A stretch of DNA of 10,232 nucleotides from an uncultured Arenimonas sp. (GTDB lineage Bacteria; Pseudomonadota; Gammaproteobacteria; Xanthomonadales; Xanthomonadaceae): NCBI GenBank assembly GCA_946480565.1, contig CAMLKR010000070.1, forward strand, positions 1-10,232. Reading direction: 5' to 3'. A program made the translations under genes and the position numbers. Each line of letters starts with the position of its first letter. The first letter of the stretch is position 1. The notes under the pieces were generated by a model. It was not told where the DNA came from, made no database searches, and saw only the letters and a program-made list of their open reading frames with translations. This document shows, piece by piece, positions 1-7,027 of the stretch.

Positions 1-2477
1 CGGTGGGTGGCGGTGGCGGTCCAGGGGTCGTCGGGCCAGGGATGGCGCGGGTAGCGGCCCTTCATTTCCTTCTTCACTTCCGGATAGGTGTTGGCCCAGA
101 AGCTGCGCAGGTCCTGGGTCACCTGCAGCGGTTTGCCTCCCGGCGACAGCAGGTGCAGGGTCAGCGGCACGCGGCCGTCGGCGATGCGCGGCGTATCGGC
201 CAGGCCGAACAGCTCCTGCAGCTTCACCGCCAGCACCGGCGCGTGGCCGTGGACGTAGTGGATGCCGCGCTCCATGCCCGACGGCACCGTTATCCGGCGC
301 GGCGCGAGGGTGTCGAGCTTCTGCCGCAGCGACCAGTCGAGGCCCGACTTCAGGGCTTCGCCCAGCTCCTGCTCGCCCAGGGCGTCCAGCCGGGTCTTGC
401 CGGCGAAGGCGGGTTTCAGCCACTGCTCGCGGGCCGCCAGCAGGGCGTCATCGGACAGGTCGGGCAGGCCGAGTTCGGGCATCCAGCCGCGCAGGCAGCG
501 CACGCGCTCCAGCCACTGCCGCAGGCCCTCGGTCCAGGGCAGGGCGTCGAGCCCGAGCTCGCCGATCGCATCGGTGAGCGCCTGCGCGGCGAGCGCGGGA
601 TCAGGGCGGCCCGCCGGTTTGCTTTCGAGGGTGATCCGGTCGAAGCGGCGTTCGCGGCGGCTGACCAGGGCGCGGGCCTCCGCGTCCCAGCGCACCACGT
701 CGCCTTCGAAGAACCGGTCCGGGAAGTCGCGCTGCAGCCGCGCCTCGTCCACCGGCGCGGCGCGCTGCACCAGCGAATCGCGCGCTTCGAAGCGCAGCTC
801 GCTGGCGACGATCCAGGGTTCCCCGAAGATCGCGCTGTCGTCGAAGATGCGGGCCATGCGGCCGTTCGCCAGCTGGTAGCGGCGCGGATCGCTGGGATGC
901 TGGCGGGCGATGCGGTCGGGGAAGGCGTGCGCAAGCAGGTCGCCGATCAGATGCGCGGGCGCGTCTTCCGGCGGCGGCGTGTCGCAGCGCAGGCGCCGGC
1001 GCCACTGCTTGGCGGCGGCGTCGATGGCGGCGAGCGCACCGCGGTTGGCGTTTCCGCCGATCCGTCCGCGCCGCGAGGCCGCCAGCGCCTGCCAGCGCAT
1101 CGCCAGGCCGTCGGACCGCTCGCGGATCGGATCTCTCGCTTCGATCAAGGCCGCGAGGTCGCAGGCCAGCGCACGCTCCGAGGGGTCGCGCGGCGCTTTG
1201 AGCATCGCCGCCAGCCGCGGGTGCGTGCCCAGGGCCAGCAGCTCGCGGCCGAAGGCGGTGATGCGCCGGGCATCGTCGAGCGCGCCGAGCCGCTGCAGCA
1301 GCTCGCGCGCCGCCGATAGCGCGCCGGGCGGCGGCGCATCGACAAAGCGCAGGGCGCTCTCGCCCCAGGCCGCGAGCTCGAGCGCGAGCCCGGCGAGTTC
1401 CACCTGGGCGATTTCCGGCGTGCGCATCGGCTCCAGCCGCTGCGACTGCGGCCACAGGCGGTAGGCCCAGCCCTCGGCGACACGCCCGGCGCGGCCGGCG
1501 CGCTGGTCGGCCGAGGCCTGCGAGATGGCCACCGTGTCCAGCCGCGCGAAGCCGGAGTTCGGGTCGTAGCGCGGTTCGCGCGCCAGGCCCGCGTCGATGA
1601 CCACGCGCACGCCCGGCAGGGTGACCGAACTTTCCGCCACGTTGGTGGCCAGCACGATGCGGCGGCGCCCCTGCGGGTCGGGCGCGAGCGCGGCGGACTG
1701 GGCTTCGACCGGCAGTTCGCCGTGCAGGGGCAGCAGCACGGCACCGTGGTCCTGCGCAGCGTCTGCAAGGGCGGACTGCGCATCGCCGATCTCGCGCTGG
1801 CCCGGCAGGAACACCAGCAGGTCGCCAGGATGTTTCGCCAGCGCCTCCTCGACGCAGCGGCGCAGCTGGGCGGTCAGCGGCTCGTCGCGGCGCGCCGGGA
1901 AATGCGCGATGGCCACCGGGAAACTGCGGCCGGCGCTGGTCAGCCGGGGCGCGTCGAGGAAACGCGCCAGCTTCTCGCCGTCGAGCGTGGCGGACATCAC
2001 GACGATGCGCAGGTCCTCGCGCAGCTGCGCCTGCACGTCCAGCGCCAGGGCCAGGCCCAGGTCGCCGGCGAGGTGGCGTTCGTGGAATTCATCGAACAGG
2101 ATCGCCGCCACGCCCTCGAGCGTCGGGTCGTCCTGGATCATGCGGGTGAGGATGCCCTCGGTGACGACTTCGATCCGCGTGCGCGCGCTGACCCTGGCTT
2201 CGAAGCGGATGCGGTAGCCGACGGTGTCGCCCGGCTGTTCGCCCAGCTGCTTCGCCATGAAGCCGGCGGCGGCACGCGCGGCCACGCGGCGCGGTTCCAG
2301 CATCAGGATGCGCCCGTCGCCGCGCCAGGGCGCGTCGAGCAGGGCCAGCGGCACCTGGGTGGTCTTGCCGGCGCCGGGCGGCGCTTCCAGCACCAGGCGC
2401 GGGTGGGCCGCCAGGCTTTCGAGCAGGCCCGGCAGCAGTTCGGCGATGGGGAAGTCGGGGCGGGACGGGGGATTCAC
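1..2477 (-). CDS. hrpB: ATP-dependent helicase HrpB, C-terminal end cut by window edge
   Basis: DEAH-box superfamily 2 helicase of the HrpB type, a cytoplasmic nucleic-acid-dependent ATPase whose cellular substrate is poorly defined even in E. coli. About 825 codons are present without a stop. Visible motifs: Walker A GAGKTT with K38 (residues 35-40), DEFHERH at about 129-135 (motif II), SAT at 162-164 (motif III), and QRAGRAGR near 318-326 (motif VI). The C-terminus carries the HrpB signature, with FWANTYPEVKKEMKGRYP followed by HPWPDDP, ending in WTATATHR at the window edge. E. coli HrpB ends shortly after its matching WPDD motif, so probably only a few to a few dozen residues are missing. 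The start is GTG at 2477: the only upstream in-frame codons are three after a TAG, and the family's FPIAELLPGLL begins nine residues in. No Shine-Dalgarno sequence is visible, and the gene starts 9 bp after the upstream hydrolase stop, suggesting co-transcription. It is unrelated to the type III secretion regulator also called HrpB. Confidence 0.95.
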   Translation of the reverse strand, partial: MNPPSRPDFPIAELLPGLLESLAAHPRLVLEAPPGAGKTTQVPLALLDAPWRGDGRILMLEPRRVAARAAAGFMAKQLGEQPGDTVGYRIRFEARVSARTRIEVVTEGILTRMIQDDPTLEGVAAILFDEFHERHLAGDLGLALALDVQAQLREDLRIVVMSATLDGEKLARFLDAPRLTSAGRSFPVAIAHFPARRDEPLTAQLRRCVEEALAKHPGDLLVFLPGQREIGDAQSALADAAQDHGAVLLPLHGELPVEAQSAALAPDPQGRRRIVLATNVAESSVTLPGVRVVIDAGLAREPRYDPNSGFARLDTVAISQASADQRAGRAGRVAEGWAYRLWPQSQRLEPMRTPEIAQVELAGLALELAAWGESALRFVDAPPPGALSAARELLQRLGALDDARRITAFGRELLALGTHPRLAAMLKAPRDPSERALACDLAALIEARDPIRERSDGLAMRWQALAASRRGRIGGNANRGALAAIDAAAKQWRRRLRCDTPPPEDAPAHLIGDLLAHAFPDRIARQHPSDPRRYQLANGRMARIFDDSAIFGEPWIVASELRFEARDSLVQRAAPVDEARLQRDFPDRFFEGDVVRWDAEARALVSRRERRFDRITLESKPAGRPDPALAAQALTDAIGELGLDALPWTEGLRQWLERVRCLRGWMPELGLPDLSDDALLAAREQWLKPAFAGKTRLDALGEQELGEALKSGLDWSLRQKLDTLAPRRITVPSGMERGIHYVHGHAPVLAVKLQELFGLADTPRIADGRVPLTLHLLSPGGKPLQVTQDLRSFWANTYPEVKKEMKGRYPRHPWPDDPWTATATH

Positions 2478-2486
2478 CGCGCTAGG

Positions 2487-3632
2487 CTAGTGAGCGCGGC
2501 GCTCCGCGTCGAGCGGCGCGCGCCGCATGGAGGCCGCGGGCTTAACACGCCCTGCAGGTGTTGCCGGGCGCTGGATGCGCCGCACGAAATCGAGCTGGCG
2601 CAGGCAAAGGTTCTCCAGCGCGGTCAGGTCGTCGCGCATCGCAGAGCCGTTGCCGGACACCAGGATCACGCCATTGCTGCCGCTGCGCCAATCCACCCAC
2701 GGCGTGAAGCCGAAGGCGCCCGGGCTGGACACGCGGTAGGTGGCGCCACTGGCATCCCTGGCTTCGACCCATTGGCCGAACCCGTAGCCGAAGCCGTACT
2801 CGGTCACCGGGCTGGCGGCGATCACCAGGCCGACCGTGCGGTCGAGCGCCATCGTCGCCAGCGTCTGCGGCTGCAGGAAGCTCGTGCCCTCGTGCAGGCC
2901 GCCGGCCAGCAGCATGTCGAGCACGCGGCCGTAGTCGTCCAGGGTGGAGCGCGCGCCGCCGCCGATGCGCGGGTTCGGGTTCGGCACATAACCCGTCGCC
3001 GCCGCGCCGGCGGTCCAGTCGGTGGCGGACAGGCCGAGCGGTTCGACCATCTCGCGCAGGAAGAGCGCATCCCAGGACCGGCCGCTGGCGATCTCGGCCA
3101 TCGCGCCGGCCACCTGCATCGAGTTGCCGCCGTAGGCGAAGGTGGTGCCAGGCGTCCATTGCAGCGGCAGCCCGAGGATCTGCCGGGCGCAGGCCTGCAG
3201 GGTCGTGCGGCGGTCCGACAGGCAGCCGGCGTCGTCGATCGGGATGCCGCTGGTGTGCGAGAACAGCTGGGTCAGCGTGATGTCGCGCGTGGCCGCCGGC
3301 GCGTCCGGGAAGTAGTCGCCGACGCGGCTGTCCCAGCGCAGGACGCCGGCTTCGACCAGCCGCGCCAGCGTCAGCGCCGACAGCCATTTGCTGGCGGAGG
3401 CGATCGCGAGCCGGGTCTGGGGGCCGTAGCTTCCGACGTGGTCCAGGTGCAGCAGCTGCCCGCCGCGCGCCAGCCGCACCGAGGCGCCGTCGAGGCCGTA
3501 CCCGGCCACCAGGGTGCGGGTGGCCTCGCGGACCGGCGCCAGGTCCGGCTTCGCCCGCGCAAACGCGCCGGGAGCCAGAAGGATGGCCATCACCAGGCAG
3601 GCGATCAACGGAATGGGATGCATGCGAACCAT
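2487..3632 (-). CDS. Exported serine hydrolase, beta-lactamase/penicillin-binding fold (PF00144-like)
   Basis: Predicted periplasmic or secreted serine hydrolase of the class C beta-lactamase/esterase/D-aminopeptidase superfamily; the substrate cannot be told from sequence. From ATG 3632 it is 381 aa. Residues 1-27 look like a signal peptide with hydrophobic stretch LIACLVMAILLAPGAF and a possible AxA-type cut at AFARA. The nucleophile motif is S79-A-S-K82, followed by the family motif LFSHTSGIP (123-131). The second motif is Y167-G-G-N instead of the Y-x-N of true AmpC enzymes, and the third is S303-P-G-A-F-G-F in place of K-T-G, both as in many non-lactamase members. C137 and C148 could form a disulfide. 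The tail after about residue 335 is basic and low in complexity. ATG at 3623 (378 aa) is nearly as good a start; an ATG at 3746 would put about 38 non-signal residues ahead of the signal peptide and is unlikely. Neither near start has a clear ribosome binding site. It lies directly upstream of hrpB. Confidence 0.88.
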   Translation of the reverse strand: MVRMHPIPLIACLVMAILLAPGAFARAKPDLAPVREATRTLVAGYGLDGASVRLARGGQLLHLDHVGSYGPQTRLAIASASKWLSALTLARLVEAGVLRWDSRVGDYFPDAPAATRDITLTQLFSHTSGIPIDDAGCLSDRRTTLQACARQILGLPLQWTPGTTFAYGGNSMQVAGAMAEIASGRSWDALFLREMVEPLGLSATDWTAGAAATGYVPNPNPRIGGGARSTLDDYGRVLDMLLAGGLHEGTSFLQPQTLATMALDRTVGLVIAASPVTEYGFGYGFGQWVEARDASGATYRVSSPGAFGFTPWVDWRSGSNGVILVSGNGSAMRDDLTALENLCLRQLDFVRRIQRPATPAGRVKPAASMRRAPLDAERRAH

Positions 3633-3720
3633 GCACACAGGAACGCCCGGCGCCGGAACGCGTTGACAGGTCCGGTACACTTCCGGCCCTTCCCGGCCGC
3701 TCACGGAACCGTCCGAACCC
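3633..3720. promoter_or_regulatory. Divergent intergenic region, probable promoters
   Basis: These 88 bp separate the minus-strand serine hydrolase from the plus-strand membrane protein gene, so both promoters should lie here. On the plus strand, TACACT at 3676-3681 is a 4-of-6 match to a -10 box, but no good -35 lies 16-18 bp before it. A perfect -35 hexamer TTGACA at 3663-3668 has no -10-like sequence at normal spacing after it. No operator palindrome is evident. The regulatory role is inferred from gene orientation; the hexamers are weak support. Confidence 0.35.
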
Positions 3721-4836
3721 ATGTGGCTGTTCATCGGCGCGATCACCCTGCTCTGCGCCTGCGTCTACGCCGGGCGCAAACGTTTTGCGGCGCGCTGGAG
3801 CGGGTTGCCCTACTCGGTGCGGGACATGGCGTTCCTCGCCTCGCTCGAGGGCCGGGGCAGCCTGCGCTTCCGGCCCAGCCTCGGGCTCGCCACGCCGTCG
3901 CCGCTGGAATTCGAGTGCAAGGCCGAGTCCTGGCTCGACCGCTTCTTCAAGTGGACCGGCCTGTCGGTCGAACTGCAGCTGGGCCACGACGCCTTCGATC
4001 GCGCCGTTTACCTGATCGCCGACAATCCGGCGGTGCTCGAGACGCTGCGGCGGGAACCGGACCTGTGCGACCGCCTGGTCGAACTGTTCCGCAAGCCGCT
4101 CGATGAGGGGTTCCGCGTGCACCGGGTGGTCTGCCGGCGCGGCAAGTTCCGGGTCGAGTTCCGGCAGACCTCGATCGGATCCTCGGAGTACGTGCTGTTC
4201 ACGAAGGTGGCGCCCTTGGTCCGGCGCATGTGGGCGGCGCTGCCCGAACGCCTGCCCGAAGGCCACTCCGGCAAGGACCCGCTGTTCCTGCGCTCGGTGA
4301 TCGTGCTGGCGTTTTCGACCGGCCTGGCCATCCACGGCGGCGTGCACCTGTACCGTCTGCTGCTTTTCGACGGCGCGGTCACCTTGGACCGATGGCCGCT
4401 GATGACGGTCGGACTGCTCGCCGGCGGTTTCCTGCTCGCGCTGCAGCTGGTCTTCGCCACGCTGCTGCTGGCGCGCAGCTCGCGCCTGCACCTGATCATG
4501 CTGGAACTTCTGCTCGTGGGAAGTTTCGGCGCACTCAGCACCGGCGTGGTCGAAGTGCGCGACATCAACATCGACCTCGACACCAGCCAGTCGACGCCCC
4601 ATGCCACCCAGGTGCTGGACCTGCGGACCAGCCGTTCGCGGCGCGGCGGCACCCGGCGCTACGCGGTCGTTGCCCCCTGGGCCGACCAGGAGGGCGGCAG
4701 GTTGCGCGTGGGCTACGCCGACTACCGCGCGCTCAGCATCGGCCAGCCGGCGACGATCCACGTGCGCGAGGGCTATTTCGGCATCCGCTGGATCGAGAGT
4801 GTGCGCCCCGGCGCGCCCATCGCCGACGCCCGGTAG
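3721..4836 (+). CDS. Uncharacterised inner-membrane protein with four predicted helices and a periplasmic beta domain
   Basis: I do not recognise this 371-residue protein. It opens with a hydrophobic helix (2-17) followed by the basic stretch GRKRFAAR. A soluble domain follows (about 20-187). Three further helices lie near 188-210, 226-250 and 256-277, with basic ARSSR between the last two. The positive-inside rule places the 20-187 domain in the cytoplasm and residues 279-371 in the periplasm. The C-terminal part alternates short beta-like stretches (RRYAVVAPW, GRLRVGYADYRALSIGQ, ATIHVREGYFGIRWIE), a pattern reminiscent of the extracytoplasmic domains of DUF3592-type membrane proteins; this is an impression, not an assignment. 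ATG 3721 is chosen because the reading frame and first helix begin there; no strong Shine-Dalgarno precedes it. tatD follows 31 bp downstream on the same strand, suggesting a shared transcript but not necessarily a shared function. Confidence 0.85.
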   Translation: MWLFIGAITLLCACVYAGRKRFAARWSGLPYSVRDMAFLASLEGRGSLRFRPSLGLATPSPLEFECKAESWLDRFFKWTGLSVELQLGHDAFDRAVYLIADNPAVLETLRREPDLCDRLVELFRKPLDEGFRVHRVVCRRGKFRVEFRQTSIGSSEYVLFTKVAPLVRRMWAALPERLPEGHSGKDPLFLRSVIVLAFSTGLAIHGGVHLYRLLLFDGAVTLDRWPLMTVGLLAGGFLLALQLVFATLLLARSSRLHLIMLELLLVGSFGALSTGVVEVRDINIDLDTSQSTPHATQVLDLRTSRSRRGGTRRYAVVAPWADQEGGRLRVGYADYRALSIGQPATIHVREGYFGIRWIESVRPGAPIADAR

Positions 4837-4853
4837 AATCGCGGCCGGTTCGC

Positions 4854-4860
4854 AGGAAAG
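4854..4860 (+). promoter_or_regulatory. Ribosome binding site of tatD
   Basis: AGGAAAG ends seven bases before the ATG at 4868. It fixes that ATG as the start of tatD and argues against the longer in-frame reading from 4601, which would overlap the upstream gene by over 200 bases. Confidence 0.75.
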
Positions 4861-4867
4861 ACGCGGC

Positions 4868-5665
4868 ATGGACCTGATCGACATCGGCGCCAACCTGGGC
4901 CACGAAAGCTTCGACCACGACCTGGACGCCGTGCTGGCGCGGGCGCGCCTGGCCGGCGTGTCGCGGCTGGTGGTCACCGGCGCCAGCCGCCAGGGCGCGG
5001 TGCGCGCGCTCGAACTGGCGCAGGCGTTTCCGGGCCACCTGTTCGCCACCGCCGGCGTGCATCCGCACCACGCCATCGAATACACCGACGAAGCCGACGC
5101 CGAGATGCGCAGCCTGCTGGCGCATCCCGAGGTCGTCGCGGTCGGCGAATGCGGGCTCGACTACCACCGCGACTTCTCGCCGCGCCCGGCCCAGCGCCGG
5201 GCCTTCGAGCGCCAGCTGCAGCTGGCGGTGGACACCGGCAAGCCGCTGTTCCTGCACCAGCGCGAGGCCCACGCCGACTTCATGGCGATCATGCGCGACT
5301 TCGACGGCCGCCTGGGGCCGGCGGTGGTGCACTGCTTCACCGGCAGCCGGGAGGAATGTTTCGAGGCGCTGGACGCCGGTTATTTCATCGGCATCACCGG
5401 CTGGCTCTGCGACGAGCGCCGCGGCCGGCACCTGCGCGAGTTCGTAAAGGACATCCCGGCCGAGCGGCTGATGGTGGAAACCGACGCGCCCTACCTGCTG
5501 CCGCGCACCGTGCGGCCGATGCCCTCGCACCGGCGCAACGAGCCGATGTACCTGGCGCACATCGTCGAAGAGCTGGCGCGCGACCGCGGCGAGTCCTTCG
5601 AGACCACCGCCGCCGCGACCACGGCGACCGCGGCGGCGTTCTTCCGGCTGCCCGCCGCGGACTGA
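4868..5665 (+). CDS. tatD: TatD, metal-dependent DNase of the amidohydrolase fold
   Basis: A 265-residue TatD-family hydrolase, close in length and sequence to E. coli TatD (about 260 aa). The family are cytoplasmic TIM-barrel metalloenzymes with 3'-5' exonuclease activity on DNA and RNA, linked in E. coli to repair of oxidative damage. The metal ligands are visible: E94 in GECGLD, H130 in FLHQRE, H155 in VVHCFTG and D206 in ETDAPYLLP. It shares the TatD-proper variation at the N-terminus, IGANL, instead of the HxH of the YcfH/YjjV relatives; this, with ITGWLCDERRG and the motif RRNEP, supports tatD over those paralogues. The C-terminus is rich in Ala and Thr (TTAAATTATAAAFF). It follows the four-helix protein gene by 31 bp with its own Shine-Dalgarno site and converges on the minus-strand gene, stop to stop, across 6 bp. 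The historical link to the tat translocase operon does not hold here, as no tatABC is in the window. Confidence 0.96.
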   Translation: MDLIDIGANLGHESFDHDLDAVLARARLAGVSRLVVTGASRQGAVRALELAQAFPGHLFATAGVHPHHAIEYTDEADAEMRSLLAHPEVVAVGECGLDYHRDFSPRPAQRRAFERQLQLAVDTGKPLFLHQREAHADFMAIMRDFDGRLGPAVVHCFTGSREECFEALDAGYFIGITGWLCDERRGRHLREFVKDIPAERLMVETDAPYLLPRTVRPMPSHRRNEPMYLAHIVEELARDRGESFETTAAATTATAAAFFRLPAAD

Positions 5666-5671
5666 ACGGGC

Positions 5672-7027
5672 TCAGTCGTCCACCGGCAGCCCGTGCCGGC
5701 GGCCGAAATCCAAGGCCTGGTCGCGGAACCGTTGATTCAGTTCTTTCATCTCGCGGCGGTAGCGGTCGCGGCATTCGCTGCCGGCGCGACCGCGCGGGCA
5801 GGCCGCCAGCGCCTCCTCGATGCGCCGCGCCTGGCCGATGAAATCGACCTGGCTGGCGCCGATCGCATTGGCCTCGTCGAGCGCCGCGCCGGTGAAAGCC
5901 GTGACCACCCGGTAGCCGGAGGTGTCGACGCGCCGCACACGCTGCACCATCGACACCAGGTCCAACTGCACCGGGCCGCCCCGCAGGCTGGCCGATTCGT
6001 GCCGCACGCGCACGGTCTGTCGGTTGATCCGCGCGCGCGTGTCCTTGAACACGCCGTTGCCCAGGCCCAGCCAGGGCACGTGGGTCGCGACCGGGCTGGG
6101 GCCGGGGCGCACCCAGACCTGCAGGAAGCCGTCGGACACTTCGCCGCGCACGCCCCGTGCGCCCTCGCCCGGACCAGGACCCAGGGTCTGCGGCGTGCGG
6201 GCGATGCTGTCGAGGAAGGCGGTGACGCCGCTCATGTCGCGCAGCCAGGCGAAGGCGCCGTCGAGTTCGTCGCCGGTCTTCATGCAGGCCAGACCGAGGT
6301 CCACGTGGCTGCCGCAGGCCAGCACGTCGTCATTGCCCTTGCGCAGGATGAAGTGCAGTTCCACGCCGGGGAATTCGCGGCCGCCGAGCAGCATCGCCAG
6401 ATCGGCCGCCTCGAACAGCTGGCTGCCGTCGGCGCTGTTGACGTAGTGCGCGAACTCGCCGCGGGCGTCTTCGCTGTCGACGCGCTGCACGATGCGCCAG
6501 TCGAAGGCGTGCACGCCCAGGTCGGCGGCGGGGTTGGGCGGGAAGTCGCTGCCGGCGCGGAAGGCGGCCTCGCGTTCGCGGTGCGCCTTTTCAGCCGCGG
6601 CCAGCTCCTCCGGCGTGGACGGCCGCAGCGCCGGACGTTCGAAGGCCGGGCCGGTGCCGGCCGGGCCTTTCGGCGGCGCCACCGGTTCGAAGGCCGCGTC
6701 CGGATCGCCGGGTGCCTTGGGCGGCAGCAGGAAGGGATCGACCCAACCGGGTTCACCGTCCACCGGCGCCTTCGGCGGCGGCGTGAACGGATCGATCCAG
6801 CCCGGCAGACCTTCGGCCGGCGGTTTGATGTCGCCTTCGGCAAACTTCTGCTCGCCCGCCGCTTCGGCTTCCCTGCTGCCCGACTCGACCACTTCGACCG
6901 GCGGGGTGTCGAAGGGATTGGGCAGCATGCCGGTGGCCGCCAGCACCGCGCCGCCGCCGATCAGCACGGCCACGCCGGTCGCGACCGCGGTCTTCATCCC
7001 GCGGCTACCGACGTCCGCGCCGATCAC
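5672..7027 (-). CDS. Uncharacterised membrane-anchored envelope protein with proline-rich repeat stalk
   Basis: I do not recognise this 451-residue protein. A hydrophobic glycine/alanine-rich segment at 13-35 after basic SRGMK acts as signal anchor or signal peptide. Residues 36-135 are a proline-rich stalk with two adjacent 18-residue repeats (GWIDPFTPPPKAP, then GWVDPFLLPPKAP) and weaker PPxxP fragments before and after. A charged helical stretch (138-158) leads into a folded domain (about 168-390) with the cysteine pair C238/C248. The tail is a predicted helix with C410 and C419. The cysteines and anchor fit a periplasmic location. GTG 7027 overlaps the stop of the upstream OmpA-like gene as GTGA, and GGTGA just before it can serve as ribosome binding site. 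ATG 6997, giving MKTAVATG and 441 aa, is a real alternative. Translational coupling to the OmpA-like gene suggests a joint envelope role; this is inference. Confidence 0.82.
   Translation of the reverse strand: MIGADVGSRGMKTAVATGVAVLIGGGAVLAATGMLPNPFDTPPVEVVESGSREAEAAGEQKFAEGDIKPPAEGLPGWIDPFTPPPKAPVDGEPGWVDPFLLPPKAPGDPDAAFEPVAPPKGPAGTGPAFERPALRPSTPEELAAAEKAHREREAAFRAGSDFPPNPAADLGVHAFDWRIVQRVDSEDARGEFAHYVNSADGSQLFEAADLAMLLGGREFPGVELHFILRKGNDDVLACGSHVDLGLACMKTGDELDGAFAWLRDMSGVTAFLDSIARTPQTLGPGPGEGARGVRGEVSDGFLQVWVRPGPSPVATHVPWLGLGNGVFKDTRARINRQTVRVRHESASLRGGPVQLDLVSMVQRVRRVDTSGYRVVTAFTGAALDEANAIGASQVDFIGQARRIEEALAACPRGRAGSECRDRYRREMKELNQRFRDQALDFGRRHGLPVDD
6695..6802 (-). repeat. Tandem 54-bp coding repeat, two copies (proline-rich stalk)
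   Basis: Two consecutive 54-bp units encode residues 76-93 and 94-111 of the envelope protein. Over the first 13 codons the two copies differ at about nine bases, and nine of the 13 amino acids plus one I/V exchange are conserved. The differences are largely at third codon positions, which points to an older duplication kept by selection on the protein. PNPFDTPP (36-43) and FEPVAPPKGP (113-122) may be decayed further copies. Confidence 0.8.

Noticed and set aside
1..2477. HrpB as an AraC-type regulator of type III secretion
   Set aside because: The protein has DEAH-box helicase motifs and the helicase HrpB C-terminal signature; the shared name is a coincidence.
2487..3632. Class C beta-lactamase (AmpC) resistance gene
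   Set aside because: The Y-x-N and K-T-G motifs of true AmpC enzymes are altered; only the general fold and SxxK are supported.
3663..3668. Perfect -35 hexamer TTGACA
   Set aside because: No -10-like sequence follows at 15-19 bp, so I do not call a complete sigma-70 promoter from it.
1722..4106. Plus-strand open frame of 794 codons antisense to hrpB and the hydrolase
   Set aside because: The product is His, Gln, Arg and Ala-rich shadow sequence; the opposite strand encodes recognisable proteins throughout.
2542..5085. Very long minus-strand open frame of 847 codons crossing several genes
   Set aside because: It covers two divergent genes in other frames and gives a low-complexity Arg, Ala, Gly and Pro-rich product with no domain. 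Such frames are expected at this GC content, where stop codons are rare.
4868..5665. Component of the twin-arginine translocation system
   Set aside because: TatD is a nuclease not required for Tat export, and no tatA, tatB or tatC gene is nearby.
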